NCBI GenBank assembly: GCA_001179505.1
Contig: CDMY01000336.1
Coordinates: 279,317 to 343,316 of the forward strand
From: Vitrella brassicaformis
Lineage: Eukaryota > Sar > Vitrellaceae
Direction of reading: 5' to 3'
DNA length: 64,000 nt
Each line of letters begins with the position of its first letter. Positions within the stretch are counted from its first letter, which is position 1. Shown piece by piece: positions 44,153 through 56,821 of the stretch. Both the position numbers and the translations under genes were made by a program. Under the pieces are notes generated by a model that saw only the letters and a program-made list of their open reading frames with translations, made no database searches and was not told the DNA's origin.

Positions 44153-45001
44153 ATGGCGAAGATGAAGACGAAGCACACAAACGCTGACAAACGCGACGAG
44201 AGAGAGAGCGGTTTCACGGAATGTGGCCGGAAAGTGCGAGCTTGGCTGCAACAGATCTGCCTCTGCCTCTTCATTTCGATGCTGTTGCTTGTGGTGCCGA
44301 TAGCCCTTGGCCTCCTCGGCTGGGCATCGGCGTTTCTCCCCTCCCCCTCCCACCCCGCATCATCGTCACCTCTCATCCGGCATGTGCCCGACGCCCTCGC
44401 CAGGGCGAGACCGCTGCACGCGACGGTGACGGAGATGGACCTTTCAGACAAGAAGACCTTGGGGGACGCCAAGTTCGCTGAGTACAAGGCGAGCGTGGCC
44501 GAGCCGATGACCATCGTCAACTACTGCACCAGCTGGGAGGACAACTGCAAGGCGCTGACACAGGCCATCGACAAGACCGACCTGCCCGACACGCATGTGC
44601 TGCGTCTGCCGGTCAAGAACTCTCTGCTGATAGCCAAGAGCAAGCAGGCGCGGCGGCGGCAGACTCGGATGCTCAACAACATGAAGCAGGTGCGGCACCA
44701 CCAGAACGCCATAAAGATCATGCTGGAGCAGGAGATCTCCTACGGCACGGGGGACGTGCCGACCCTCCAGTTCATCAAGAAGGGGTCCGACGATGTGGTT
44801 TATGAGGTGAATGGCGCCACGGCAGCCAAGCTGCAGGCCATCTGTGAGGGCTCGGACGCGCCGGCGGAGGTCAAGGCGGTGCTGAGCAAGCTGGCGCCCG
44901 TGATTGCTGAGGAGCACCAGGCCATCCAGGAGGCCAAGCCGAAACCCAAGGACTACGGCTACGTGTATTACAATCCCAAGTTCAGGCCAGCTGTGAGATA
45001 G
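44153..45001 (+). CDS. Thioredoxin-fold protein with N-terminal ER/plastid-type leader
   Basis: Single exon, 282 residues. A basic N-terminus is followed by a hydrophobic helix at residues 35-57 (ICLCLFISMLLLVVPIALG), then ASAFLPSPSHPASSSP and a basic Ala/Arg-rich stretch like a transit peptide. The domain from about 90 has MTIVNYCTSWEDNCKAL and a cis-Pro loop VPTLQFIKKG (202-211), matching the thioredoxin positions of WCGPCK and the cis-proline strand. At the active site the first Cys is Glu129 and the second is kept (Cys132). A long helix-forming insert, KSKQARRRQTRMLNNMKQ, separates them. A plastid redox or scaffold role is inferred; the leader could also be a plain signal anchor. Confidence 0.6.
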   Translation: MAKMKTKHTNADKRDERESGFTECGRKVRAWLQQICLCLFISMLLLVVPIALGLLGWASAFLPSPSHPASSSPLIRHVPDALARARPLHATVTEMDLSDKKTLGDAKFAEYKASVAEPMTIVNYCTSWEDNCKALTQAIDKTDLPDTHVLRLPVKNSLLIAKSKQARRRQTRMLNNMKQVRHHQNAIKIMLEQEISYGTGDVPTLQFIKKGSDDVVYEVNGATAAKLQAICEGSDAPAEVKAVLSKLAPVIAEEHQAIQEAKPKPKDYGYVYYNPKFRPAVR

Positions 45002-45467
45002 ACAGACAGACAGACGGTCGTGGGGGCCGTCATGTTACTACTGTTGGTCTGTCAATGAAGCTGACTGACTGGGTGGATGAGTGGTGGGTGGGTGGGCGTG
45101 GCTGTGGGTGCCACTGGATGATCGATCTGTCTCTTGTGACACTGATAGACTGGTGTGTCTGTGTCTGTCTGTGGGAGTGAACGATAGGGCGCCAGTGCGT
45201 GTCCATGGGGATTCAGCTTCTTTCCCAGGGCAGCCAGTGACGGCCGACAAGGACCCCTCAGAGAGGCATGGACGGCTCATGTCTGACTGACCCCTCTCAT
45301 GCAACTCAGTTGTATTGATGCGGCCGTGAATGAACCAAGTTCAGTCATCATAAGTGCCTGCCTGCCTGTCAACATCACACTCATATCACAGCAGACCCCG
45401 GAGCCACACACTCACACACAAATAAACGTACAGAGCAGCCACATGGAGCACGGCAGCAGAAAAGAAA
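45002..45467. other. Convergent spacer
   Basis: GACA repeats just after the stop (45001-45016) and GTGGGTGG-type sequence near 45080-45110. No coding frame with homology. Confidence 0.5.
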
Positions 45468-48400
45468 TCAGTACATCCTGACATCGACGTTGAATCTCTC
45501 TCTCGCCACATTCACCAGACGCGCCGTCATCCGCTCCGCCTGTTGATGGAGGGAGGGGGAGCTCTTGGAGTGCAGCAACGCCTGTTGATGCGACGGAGAC
45601 ACCAGCATGTTCCCCCTCATGCTCATCCGCGGCAGGGGCGTCTGCGCCACCTGCAGGCGCTGCGGCAGGTCCTTCGCAGCCATGGGCGTCTTGAGGCCGC
45701 GGCTGAAGGCATTCATGCGGACTAGAGAGGTCATGTCGTCGTTTGTCACTTCTGGCAGGAGGCTCCGTGGCTTGTTGGCGGTGGGCTCGGGAGACACAGT
45801 GCTGGAGATGGAAAGCCGACCCCCCATGTACTCCTGCAGGTATGTGTCCGGGTGCTCGTCGTATGCTGGAGACGGCGACGTCCGCATGTTGACGGATGAC
45901 GCCCCTGACGCGCATGACGGCGTCCTGCTCCGGCCGACCTTCCCGCCCGTCAGGCCTGTCGTCTGGACAGTCAGCTCGTTTCTGGCCGTCCCGCGGCTCT
46001 TGAAGCTGCCGGTGTTCCCGCCGCTAAGTGCCAGGTTGCGTGAGGTGCTCTTGTGAATGAGCCCCCTTGCGCTGCCGCTGGAACTGGCATTGGAAGATCG
46101 GTCGTTCATGGGGCTGGCGAGCGATCCTGTGCTCTGTTGCCGCATCGTGACCTGGCTGCTGCGCCTTCGGGAGCTGGCGCCAAGGGCCGATATGCGGGAC
46201 GGCCGTGAGGCAGTGGAGGACTGGGGTTGGACGGAGGCGGAGAGCCGCTGTTTGTGTGTGGGGTTGTGGAGGGCGAAGGCGCTCGGTCTGTTCATCATTG
46301 CCGACCTTTTCTTGTCTTTCTTCGCCTTTGTCGAGGCTGTAACGGAATGAGACACGCACAGTCATGTCATCTTGATGCGCCACGCCATGGATGGATGGAT
46401 GTGTGAGTGCGCTGAGCTGACCAGGCCGCTTGATGACCGGTGTTTTTTGTTCTACTTTGGCTTCATCGACAGACTCGAGGAAGGGCCGCGCCCTCTCCAC
46501 CACCTCGGTGGCCAACCCATGGACCGCACGACGCAGCGTCACCAGCCGACCCACTGCACGCCTGTATGGCATGGCATGGGTGGGGCAAGAGAAGACACAA
46601 ACACACACATGTCGGCTCTTGGCTGACTGCCTGCCGGACTGACTGACTTGAATATGGCGGTGTGTTTGGCCGACGTGTCCACCAGACCGTATTCGGCACA
46701 CAGTGCGCTCGCCTTCGCTGCGAATGTGAGCTGGGCTTTCAGCACTGCAGGCGGTGGCCACACAGCGGGGAAGGGACGGTCTGGGCCGCCGACACGCAGC
46801 GACCAAGACGCCCACAGCGCCCCACTGGCAGACCAATGCTGACGGTGGACCACAAAGACACAGACAAGCGCAAGAAGATGTCGATGGACCGGCACAGTCT
46901 TACTTTAAGTTCTTGGTTTTCGTCCGCCGAAATGAAGCCTGGCGGACCTTTGGTCTCGGAGATCGACACTACCGGAGAGCTGTGAGCTTTGAAGGAGAGC
47001 AGCAGATGGACAGTGCCCCGCGTTTCATGATGCGGGTCCTCAGGCTCGTCTGCGAGAGCCTCCAGCACCTCGCTGGTCTCCATTTTCATCAGCACCTGGG
47101 TGGCCGCCCGCTGTATCTTGGGTTTCTTCTGCACCACCACACTCACGGTCTTCTTCCGGACACCCCCGACTGAGCTCTGCTTCCTGGATGCCCCGCCCTG
47201 CCGACTGCCCTGAGGGATGAAGCTCGGCATTCGCGATGAACCTCGGTTGGATGGGCTGCGGTTGGTGGGGCTGCCCAAGGGGGAGGAAGACGCGTTGGCG
47301 CCAGCGTTGAGGGCGCGGCGCTTCCTACGGGCCTCACGGGCATTCTGATGACATAAACACGCACATACATGGTGGTAAAAAGGAGACACAAGGATGGTTG
47401 GCTGCTGTGTCGCTGTGTCTGCAGGATGGTTTACTTACCTTTTGTTGCCTGGCGTGTTCGATCGACTCGGCGATGTCGATGACGTGGATGTAGCCGTACC
47501 TGTCTCCCACATACAGCATATCGTCAGCCACCACGTCCACATTGAACCAGCTGTCGACCATGTCGCACTCGACTGTCGGCGCGCTTGCTCCAATGGCACC
47601 GAAGCTCTCCCAGAGAGACGACTGGGCCCCATCCTGCGTGCCGCTCACCAGTGACTTGGAGGAATCGATGGCCTCGGGCGGTTCCAGCACGGCGAGCGAC
47701 ACCATGCGTGACCCCTTGGTCTCTTCGCTCTTCTTCAGAATCGACACGGTGGAAGGCACCGGGCTCTTCTGGGATGCTTCCACAGAGCCCATCGGCTTCG
47801 GCACGGGGAGGGTGTCAGGGGCCTTGGGAGGGGAGGGGGTGAGGCCGAAGCCAATCGAGGGTCTTCTGTCTCTCGCGGTTGGGAGAATGGGCGAGGCAAC
47901 CGTCGACCCCCTCCTGGACGAGTCCCGCCTTCCCCTCCCCGGTGTCTTGATCGGTGAGAGGATCGACGTGCGTCCGCTGGGCTGGACACTGAAGGTGGTG
48001 GCCTCGTGCCGATGCTTGCCCCACAGATGGACGAAGAGAAACCTGGCGTCATCCTTCTTCTTGCTTACCCCAGGTATGAGCGACGATCCCATGCCGCTCG
48101 CCCCCCTCTCCCCTCCGGGCTGTCGCCGCCTCGCCCGCACCAGATGCCCCATGCTCAACAGATCGTCTTGCTCCACAGACAGGTCATCGTGGACAGAAAT
48201 CTTGGGCACTTGTGGGGCCGTGACAGGGGTGGTGTCCTTGTCTCTCTTCTTTGGAGAGCGTGTCAGGAGCGGCGATGAGGCCAGGTGCGTGAGGAAGGGG
48301 GAGTCGGGCGACGAGGAGGTCGACATGGACTCGCGCCTCTTGCTGTCGCCGCCGCCGCACGTGTGGATGCGATGCTCACATGCGCTGCAAGTCGCAGCGA

Positions 48401-51400
48401 GATTGATGTATCAGGCGGTCATCTGAATGGGAAGGTCTCTCTTACACGGAGGGCAGGGCGAGGAAGGTGGCTTTCGAAAATGACAGGTACGCGGTGCACT
48501 CGATGGTCTCCTCCCTCGGCGCGTCCTTGAGCGGAGGGCTGCTGTTGTAAAAGGGATTCATCAGACCACCGGCAGTCAGCAAGACTGTGTACGACTCGAG
48601 CTGAGACACACACACACACACACACACCAAGAAATGCAAGTGGAGGTGCTCCCCTGCGTGTGTGCTTCTCCGCTCACTTTGTCTTGTTGATTGATGGACG
48701 TCTGCCAGAATGTGAATGTGCCTTGGACGTCGATGGCATAAACAATGTCCCTGCCGCTGAAACCCACGTGCTGCAACTGAACGTGGGAAAACAAGGATAC
48801 TGTGCGGTTTTAGTTGGGTTGCTGTCATTCTCTGTGGTGGTCAGTCACCTCTGCCGTCCGTTGCAACAGTGTCCCGCACAGCCGCCAGCGAGCCATGGAA
48901 TACAGCTGCCAGGATGCCAAGGACACACTCACTGTACAGGTGCTGCACGTGCAGCACATGTCTGCCTATGCGTGGCGTGCTTACGAGCACACTGCCATCC
49001 GAGTCGCCGGCAGCCATGCAGTCCCTCGTCAGTGAGAATGCGAGACACGTGAAGGCCGCCCCTGTGGGGTGGGCAAAGCTCCTGTCGCAGCCCAGCCTGT
49101 ATCCCACGCGAGCAGCTCGCTCGTCCTCTTCCGCCTCATCCTCATCCGAGGGGCCCTGGTCCTGCTCGTCCTCGTCTTCTTCGTTATGCCCTTCTTTGTC
49201 TCTGTGTTGGTCCTCGGAACTGCTGTCGCTGCTGTTAGAGCCGTGGTCGCTGCCCTTGCCCACCTGATGAGTTGCGGCTTCAGTGAGGAAAGTGGGCGGG
49301 TGTGGGCTGATGGAGACACGGCGAGAAACTGGCTTCTCCTCTGCCTCTGCTGCAGGAGCAGCAGCAGGGACCGCAGGAGCAGAAGGAACAGCCCTGGCGG
49401 CCAGGATGTCCCCCTTGTCCGTCTTGACTTGATGGTGCTTGGGCCGGTCCTGCTGTCTCATGACGCCGCATGCTGACGTCGGTTTGTCTTCCGTCCACTC
49501 GAGCACATGCAGCCAGCCTTCGCTAGTAGCCACCAAGATGACGTTTTTCTCCTCACATGTCATGACGCGAGTGACCTGGGAACTCCTTTGAAATGGGAAC
49601 TGCACAAACCGGGAGCTGGCCATGTTGGGGCGGTTGCCCAGCGGCGTGCTGGCGGCCGTGTTGCCAGACATGACTGCTTTCGTCCCTGCCTTCTTCTTGG
49701 CTGCCGGTGCGGGTGATGTGGCAGCCAGGCGGGCATCGGTGGCCGCTGTGTCGTCCGCGTCTCCCTTGTTGGCCGCAGGCTCAGGCGACGATTCCCCCTC
49801 AAGTTGTTTGGCGGCCGCCGTTATGAAGTCAGCTTCATTGTCGCCCTCCAACTGCATCGTCTTGTCTGCGTTTGAATTCAGCCTCGTGAGCGAGAAGGGC
49901 GTCTTGGACGTCTTGGATCGCTGTGGCTTGCGTTGCTGTCCGAAGCCGACAGCCGGGTCGACAGAGGCGGACCGCGACACAGCACGCGTGGTCGGCTCTG
50001 AAGGTCCGACGCTCACAGGCAGCTGCTGGCCGGCGATGCTTGACCTCCTTCTCTTCATCTCTTGGTCTCGTTTCTTCTCGCTCTCTCTGGCTTTGCGTCT
50101 GCGTGAGTCCTCGATCGACGATGAGTGCTGGGCGGGGGCCTGTGTGGGGGAGGGTGGCGGGGCGGCGGGGCTGGTGTCCTCATCCAGAAGAGTCCGCGCA
50201 GGGATCCGGGCGATCTCAAAGCCACTGCGGTACTTGCAGAATCGGAGATTGCCCTGAACACAAACACAGAGAGAGAAAAATGTAATCGCTTGTGTCGTGA
50301 TTCTTGTCTCACTAGATGACCCTTCTATGGCCGATGATGATTAGGTTGTGCTTCTCGTCGACGGCGACACATGTGACGAAGTCCTACCAGCAAGTCGCGC
50401 CGCACGATGAATGCATATTGTCCCATGTGCGATTTGGTTACATTGATGCTGTTGTTTGGCAGTGTCCAGAGTATCCTTGCTGCTCCCCTGCTGCGGTTGT
50501 ACACACGGTGCTCGAGAGATGTCATCGATGCAACCATACCTGTCCTAACCTCACACATACACACACAACTAGTAAACACATGCACACACAACCTGCAACC
50601 GCACATACCTGGAGTTGAGTAGCCCCGTCAGCCAGGTCTTGGGGTTGTGAAAGACGTGCTCAGATGTGCCACGCAAACGCTACAAGGACAAGTATGCTCA
50701 CATTATGCAGCATCTCACTCTGTGTCCGTGTGCTTGCTGTGCAGGAGTGACTCCTGTCTTTACCTGTGTCATCTCTCGAATCTGCTCCTGGTGTGCCGTC
50801 TCTGCGTTGTACCTCTCCTTGGGCACCTGCACTCTGGGCGTCGCCGCGCCCTCCCCCTCCGCCTTGTCCTTCCTGTCTTCCTGCTGCTGTCGCTTGCTCA
50901 TGCCCTCATCGTCTTCCTTTGCCAAGTCATCCGGCCGCTTCAGCAGCTTGGCGAAATCCGCATTGCACTCGAAGACAGTCAGCCTGACATACAAAGAGCT
51001 CGCGAAGAATTCTGGAACATGTCTCACCGTTTGTGTCCTATGCTGCTTGGTTCACCTGCCGCCAGCGGTGATGATCTTGTTCTGCATGGGCGCGACGATG
51101 AGAAGTCTCGCAACCGTGGGCGCCCCAGCGAAGGTTTGCACGCAGGAGCAGAACTCGGCGTCCCAGGCCTTGATGACGCTACCCGCGTCAAGGGAGAAGA
51201 AAACGCGATGCGCGCTGGCCAGAGACAACACCTGGTGCTGATGGCCATAGCACTCCCCTGATAAATTGATAAATGGGAGACATGCAATTCATATGTGAAT
51301 GAGCTGCCCGCGTGTGATTCGATGCATGCCTTTGCTCCCGAGAAAGTTCTGGTCGTCGAGGTGCCACACGCGCACAACCTTCTCGCAGCCCGACGAGACG

Positions 51401-53343
51401 AGGCTGGCGAATAGCGGCACGTAGGTGAGCGACAGCACCGCAGCACCACCCGACCAGATGATGGTCTCGACAGTCCAACTCCTTTGAAACGAATACAATG
51501 CCATACAGCACAACGAGAATTTTAGCCAGCGATCGCATAGTGTGGGTATCGGCGGTCCGCTCACCCACTATACGCCTACCTGGAGTCCCAGTATAGTATC
51601 TGCCTGTCGAGAGCACCGGTGATGAAGTGGACGCCACCCAGCTCCTGCAAAAGAAAAAGAAGTCTTCGTGCTTCTCGGTGAGCATGCGGCACATCATTGG
51701 CTCACTTGGTACGCCGTCACCATGTTCGTGTGCGCAGTGAGGGTGCGAAGGGGCTCGACCGGGGCGTCATTCGCAGCCTTCATCATTTCGATCTTCTTCG
51801 CCTTGTTATCGAACACACCTGCCTACCTTCACCAACACACAAGCCGACATCACAGTGAGACACGGTCGAAAGGGTTTGCTCGCATACATCTTTTTTGAAC
51901 GTGAGCGCTGCCTTTCGGGGGTCCCGTGTGGGCAGCTTCCAGATGGTCAGCTTGCCGTCTGTGCTGGCGGCGATCCACACCTGCCGCTGAGCGTTCCACC
52001 AGATGTTGCACAAGCGCTGAGTCACAAACACCTCCTGCCGCTGCACGATGGCCAGGACGGTCGTCGTTTTGCCGCCCCTGTTGCCACTCAGGTCCGTGTC
52101 ATCGCCTTCCCTCGTTTCCTCCTGCCCCCCTTCGGTGAACGTCCCCCGCACTGACGTCATGCGGGTCCGCACCGTCTCCCATATGATCAGCCGCCTGTTG
52201 GATGTAACAGCTGCAATATATCTCATCGAGTCGTCGAAGGCGACGGCCAGCGTGGATGTCTCGTCGGGCCTCAGGGGGTCCACCTTCAGCGAGGGCACCT
52301 CAGCATCCTCTCCTGTGCCCTCCTGCAGCACAGCCAGCATGTCCAACCGAGCCTTCTTGCTCTTGTCGGCCGACTCGTCTTCGTCTGACGACTGCGATTT
52401 GGATGCGCTCCCAACCACGGGAAGCGGCTTAGTGCTTGTGATGGTGTCTTGGGTGAAGGACGGCACGAGAGAGCGGACCTTCGTCAGCCTTGTGCCTGCA
52501 AGCGTCCAGAAAATGATCTCGGCGGTGGACTGCTCGAGGGTAATGAGCGACGCGGCGTTGGTGAGTGGCGGGCTGGACGGCTGGACGGCCGAGGGGGGGA
52601 TGGGGTCCGGGAGGGGGGATGGCAGGAGATAGACGTGAGTGGTGGGGGCCTCGTGCCGACAGGCATCTATGCAGCGCAGGGAACGCATGAAATGGGGCTT
52701 CTCCTCCTCTTCGTTCTACCACAATTTGCAAGGCAGCATGCAGAATGAGTGAGACAGACAAGGGGGGTCGGGTCTTTGTTTGTTGCCTCACCTTCACAGT
52801 GCTCAAATGCAGGGCTTTCGGTCTAATGAATGAGTACAGCTCGTTGGAGCACTCTGGCGCTTCGAGGATAAAGTCGGTGACGTCCTTCCAGTACACCTCC
52901 TTTTGCCTCCCTCCCCTCAGACAGGTCATGTCATCAAACAGGTCGCACAGAGCCGCCACAAACCTCTCGACCGCATCATCAGGACACATGCCCTGCCGCA
53001 CGAGGAGGAGAACGAAGTCAGTGAGCGAGAGGCCCTCCGGCAGTCCGCTGAATCTCTGCTCGAGATCCGACAGGGCCGACGTGTGGATGTGGCTCAAGGA
53101 ACTCTCTATCTCGTCGGGCAGATGGCGGCCCTTCTGACGAATGTAATGAACACATGCACCTGGCAAAATTGTGGAGGCTCAATTTCATGTACGCACCAGC
53201 CATGTTTCAGGTTTGTAGACAAGAGAGCTCCACTTGAGGAACCGCGCCCTGCCGGTGGCCACCAGGTGCTGGTAAGACGGCGTCAGGAAGAACTTGACCA
53301 GGCTCTCGTTGGATCCCTCTGTGGACTTTGTTGACAGCACCAT
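45468..53343 (-). CDS. EF-hand/WD40 protein, WDR49/CFAP337-like
   Basis: The ATG at 53343 starts exon 53197-53343 (FFLTPSYQHLVATGRARFLK). The next exon has the calmodulin-like region GLSLTDFVLLLVRQGM, ALCDLFDDMTCL and VYWKDVTDFILEAP; the Ca-binding loops look degenerate. Many WD40 blades follow: YIAAVTSNRRLIIWETVRT, WIAASTDGKLTIWKLP, FITGALDRQILYWDSR, SLVSSGCEKVVRVWHLDD, VTCVAVDEKHNLIIIGHRR, NVILVATSEGWLHVLEW, CMAAGDSDGSVLVST, IVYAIDVQGTFTFWQTS, DMLYVGDRYGYIHVIDI. The C-terminus is a Ser-rich tail ending ERFNVDVRMY at 45468. EF-hand plus WD40 order fits the WDR49/EFCAB8/CFAP337 axonemal family, but low-complexity inserts make it longer. Two genes fused in my model cannot be excluded. Confidence 0.6.
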
Positions 53344-53478
53344 TTCTGATCAACGAGTGATGGACGAACTGGAGAGAGAGTCTGGCGGCAGCTCCCCCCC
53401 AGCCGCCCCCAGTCTCGCCGGCGAGAACGAGAGGAGAGCGTTCTCCCTCAGTAAGCTGAGACGAGTCCAGAAAAGAGG
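53344..53478. promoter_or_regulatory. Short divergent promoter of two probable ciliary genes
   Basis: Only 135 bp separate the WDR49-like ATG (minus) from the LRRC43-like ATG (plus). It contains GAGAGAG and GCCGCC stretches and no TATA box. Co-expression during flagellum building would be expected. Confidence 0.45.
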
Positions 53479-55806
53479 ATGTCGGAGCCTTCCGACACAG
53501 GAGAGCCATCCTCTCCACAGACATTGAGCCACGCGTGGCGGACTTGTCTGTTCCAAACCACGGGCATACGCGTCTCCCCCTCGTCTCTCATGTGCAAGAG
53601 TGGCCAGGCAGCGTCTGGCAAGCAAATCGTGCACAAGATTGACACCTGGCTCCAGACGAGGACCCACTGCAGAGGGCTGGCGGACAACCACCGTGACTCG
53701 GAAGGAGGGCTGTCAGTGGAGGAGCAAAGTCTGGCGTGGTCAAGTGGTGCTGCGAAGCTGAGGGAGATGGCCAACACGATGGGATCTGCGAATCCGCTGC
53801 TGTGCAGTGAAGCGTTTCTTTTGCACTACTTCAATGACCTTTGCTTCAGGTGCGGGAGACCACATAATTCTGACGAGACACTTGTCCGCCCTTGTTTTTT
53901 GTCACCAGGGGCTGTCACATTGTGGAGATGGACTCCTTCCTCAGCAGCTTTCAGAACCTCAAGACACTCAACTTGTCACAGGTCTGCATTCTTTGAGCTC
54001 AGCATCCTGCGTGTGGCGCTATTCTGCCTTTTGTACGCCGTTTGTCAGAACAGAATACGTGTGATCCGTCATCTGCCGCCCAAGCTGGAGCTGCTCGACA
54101 TATATGGCAACGAAATTGCCTCAATCAGCAACGGCTTGAAATGTCCTGCACCCTCTCTGCTTCATCTTGGCATGGGCTCCAACTGTGTCGTAGAGGCTGG
54201 CATCCAAGGTATTGCGGCCATCTTCCCGAATCTGATCTCTCTCGATCTTTCATTCAACCTCCTTGCCGACTCATGCGTCACTCTGGAGTATCTCAGCGGC
54301 CTCACACAACTGTGCCACCTCTATCTGCTCGGCAATCCATTGACCCTTCACCCCCACTACCGCATGTGCTCTATCGTCATGATGCCATCCCTGATGCAGC
54401 TGGAGGAGGCCCCCGTTACAGCGGCAGAAAAAGAGGCGGCTGTTGCTATGTTCTTTCCCAGTATGGTTGGCAGAAAGCTAGAGACCATTGACAGAGAGAA
54501 GCTGCCGCCAATGGTGCTGCCGAACGAGTGGTGAGGATCAACGCAGAGTAACAGAAAAGGGGGGCTACGCTGATCTTGTTTTCTAGGGAGGTGCCCTTTC
54601 GGATCGAGATTTCAAAGATTGGAGGTCTGAAGAAACTTGTGACCCATTTGTTGAAGCGTCGGGCGAAAGAAGAGGCGGACCATGCTGAGAAGGAGCGGAA
54701 GCTGAAGGCACTGAAGGCACCTGTGCCTTCATCAGAGCAGCAAGAGGCCGAGGCTCTGGGTGAAGAGAACGAAGAGAGCAAGCAACAGCAGCAGGAAGAG
54801 CAAGCACCACCCGCAGAAGATGGTGCGGCCAGCCTAGATGAAAAGGTGGGTCCAAGTCAACCTTATGGCATGTATCGACGCTTGACCATCAGTTCATACT
54901 CGGCTGACGTGCAGGCCAAAGCCTTGTTGGAAGCCACATTGTTCCGCTGGGAGCTGTCGGTGCCAGATGCCGTAAAGCTGCCCCAGGATGAGCCAGCTAC
55001 AGGAGCGCCCGAGGGTGAAGATGAAGCTCAGGCAGTACCGAAGGCTCCGCGCCCCATCTTCCGCAGAGACATGGACGAGTCACGTGATACCACCAGTGAG
55101 TTGTGGCTGCTGGGGGAGAACACATTCCAACTAGAGCTACCGGTAGGAGCACGCTAGTACTCATCTCGGTATGCGACAAAAAAGAAAAGAATGAATAGGC
55201 GGATTTTTATTGTTCAGGCCGATGAAGGGCAACCTGACTTTGTCCTCGACCCGCCCCATCAGCTGCACTTCACTGCATTGGTGGACACATCCGATGGCCG
55301 GCGGCTTAGCCTCCGCAACTACCTTATGTGTGGATGTCGTCTCCGTCTCGTCATGGAGCCGCCAGCCCCTGAAGCGGTAGAAGAAGGCGACGAGCAACAA
55401 AAAGAGAACGGAGAAGAGAAGCCTGCGGATGCTCCGGCCGCAGAGGAGACACCGGAACAGAGGAGGGATCGCATCTTCGCGGCCACCCATGTGCCACTGG
55501 ACTCGTTGATAGCACGGTCCTTCCCTCCTTCCCGGTCACTTGGCGATCAGCCACCTGAAAGCACAACAGGTCAAGAACCCACATCATGTATTGACAAGAG
55601 AGACATGTCAAATCTGTTGCATCACGTCATTTTCAGGTGTGCTGCAGCAGCCACTGTGCCCGGGCGACAGCGAGGACGTTGCTGAGCTTATCGCCCCCAG
55701 GCCGAAGGAGAGGACGAGACACGTTGCGGGGTCAGGGGCTGTGTGGGTGTGTGGGACCATGTGGAGTGCAGTGGAGAGACAAGAAGAGGATGGCAACGAA
55801 GAATGA
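53479..55806 (+). CDS. LRRC43: LRRC43-like leucine-rich repeat protein
   Basis: Seven exons, with the first five junctions checked for phase. The N-terminal exon is 53479-53849. LRRs follow: LSSFQNLKTLNLSQ, NRIRVIRHLPPKLELLDIYG, NEIASISNGLK, LLHLGMGSNCVVEAG, NLISLDLSFNLLAD, LCHLYLLGNPLTLHPHYRM. PPKLELLDIYGNEI, NLISLDLSFN and GNPLTLHPHYR match the order and wording of LRRC43 repeats. A charged Glu/Gln-rich linker (KRRAKEEADHAEKERK) and a C-terminal beta-rich part (FRWELSVPD, LHFTALVDTSDGRRLSLRNY) end at the stop 55804-55806. LRRC43 is reported in ciliated cells, so an axonemal role is inferred from the family and the paired WDR49-like neighbour. Confidence 0.7.
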
Positions 55807-55946
55807 CATGATGATGAAGGAATACACTCATATGGACGCGGATGACTCATAAGACAACACAATGTTCATGTCCTATTTTCCTTTGTTCCTTTCGTCCTAT
55901 CTTGTTCCCTCTCAATCACCAACGGCATTCTGGCGAGACCATCCCA

Positions 55947-56633
55947 CTAATCTACCTCATCATCATCCACTAGTGGCGAAGACCTTCTCTCCGACGCGTT
56001 ACCACCCTTCACTTCTTGCTGAGATGTCCTAGGAGATTTCACATCTTGTGACTGGAGATGCGCGGCCTTCAACCGATGCTCATAATGCAGCGGCACCTTT
56101 GCGAGCCCATTTCCTTGCCGCTCCTCTCCGCAAGCAGCCGTGCTGTTCTTCCTTGCTGGTTGCTGCGTTTCCTGCGAGGCAGGGGTGTGAGATTTCTTTG
56201 AGGACGTCTCTTGTGAGGTGAGAGCTTTCTTCTTTTCTGACACACACAGACCAAGAGTGTAGGCTTACAGTTGCCCCTGCATGAATTCCGTCTCACCGGT
56301 GCCAGTTGATGGAAAGGTCAGATCAGCCACGACACTCTTCAGCTTCCGCTCGGCAAGCTCGGCCCTCTCCCGTGCCTGTCTCAACGCTAAGAACAGCCCG
56401 CCTCCATCGAAATGGCGCCTCACTTCGTCTCTAATGACAGCCTTCAGTGTCTCGAGGATGCCTGTACTCACAAGACTTCGCAGTGTCTGCTGGGCTGAAG
56501 CCCCTCCGTCGGAAGTCGACAGGTTTCGCTGAAGTGAAGGAGGCGGCCTTGCCTTTCTGCAATGATGACAGGGTTCCGATGCCGGCGAGGATCTCGATGG
56601 CGTCTTCATTCTCGTGATTTCGACTGTCTTCAT
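55947..56633 (-). CDS. Small unknown two-exon protein, 208 residues
   Basis: Exon 56297-56633 (ATG 56633) joins exon 55947-56236 in phase 1 across a 60-nt intron. Features: NLSTSDGGASAQQTLRSLV, STGILETLKAVIRDEVRRHF, ALRQARERAELAERKLKSVV (a short coiled coil), then a Ser/Lys/Gln-rich tail ending PLVDDDEVD. An alternative open frame upstream reaches 56823 but has no support. Function unknown. Its end lies 140 bp from the LRRC43-like stop (convergent), and its start 188 bp from the receptor-type gene (divergent). Confidence 0.5.
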
Positions 56634-56821
56634 CCTCCGGTGGGGCTGCAATGTTTCCGGCGGATGGCCGGTCCTGGAGACGCCTTTCCATCCTTAATTG
56701 TAGGCTGATGATAGGCAGGACGTAGACAACTTGCATCCCGAGCAGGCACAGCTTCATCGACCCGTGAGACGGGGGGCCATAGCTCGCAGCCACGAGGCCC
56801 CCCGGATGGCGGAGAGGAGCC

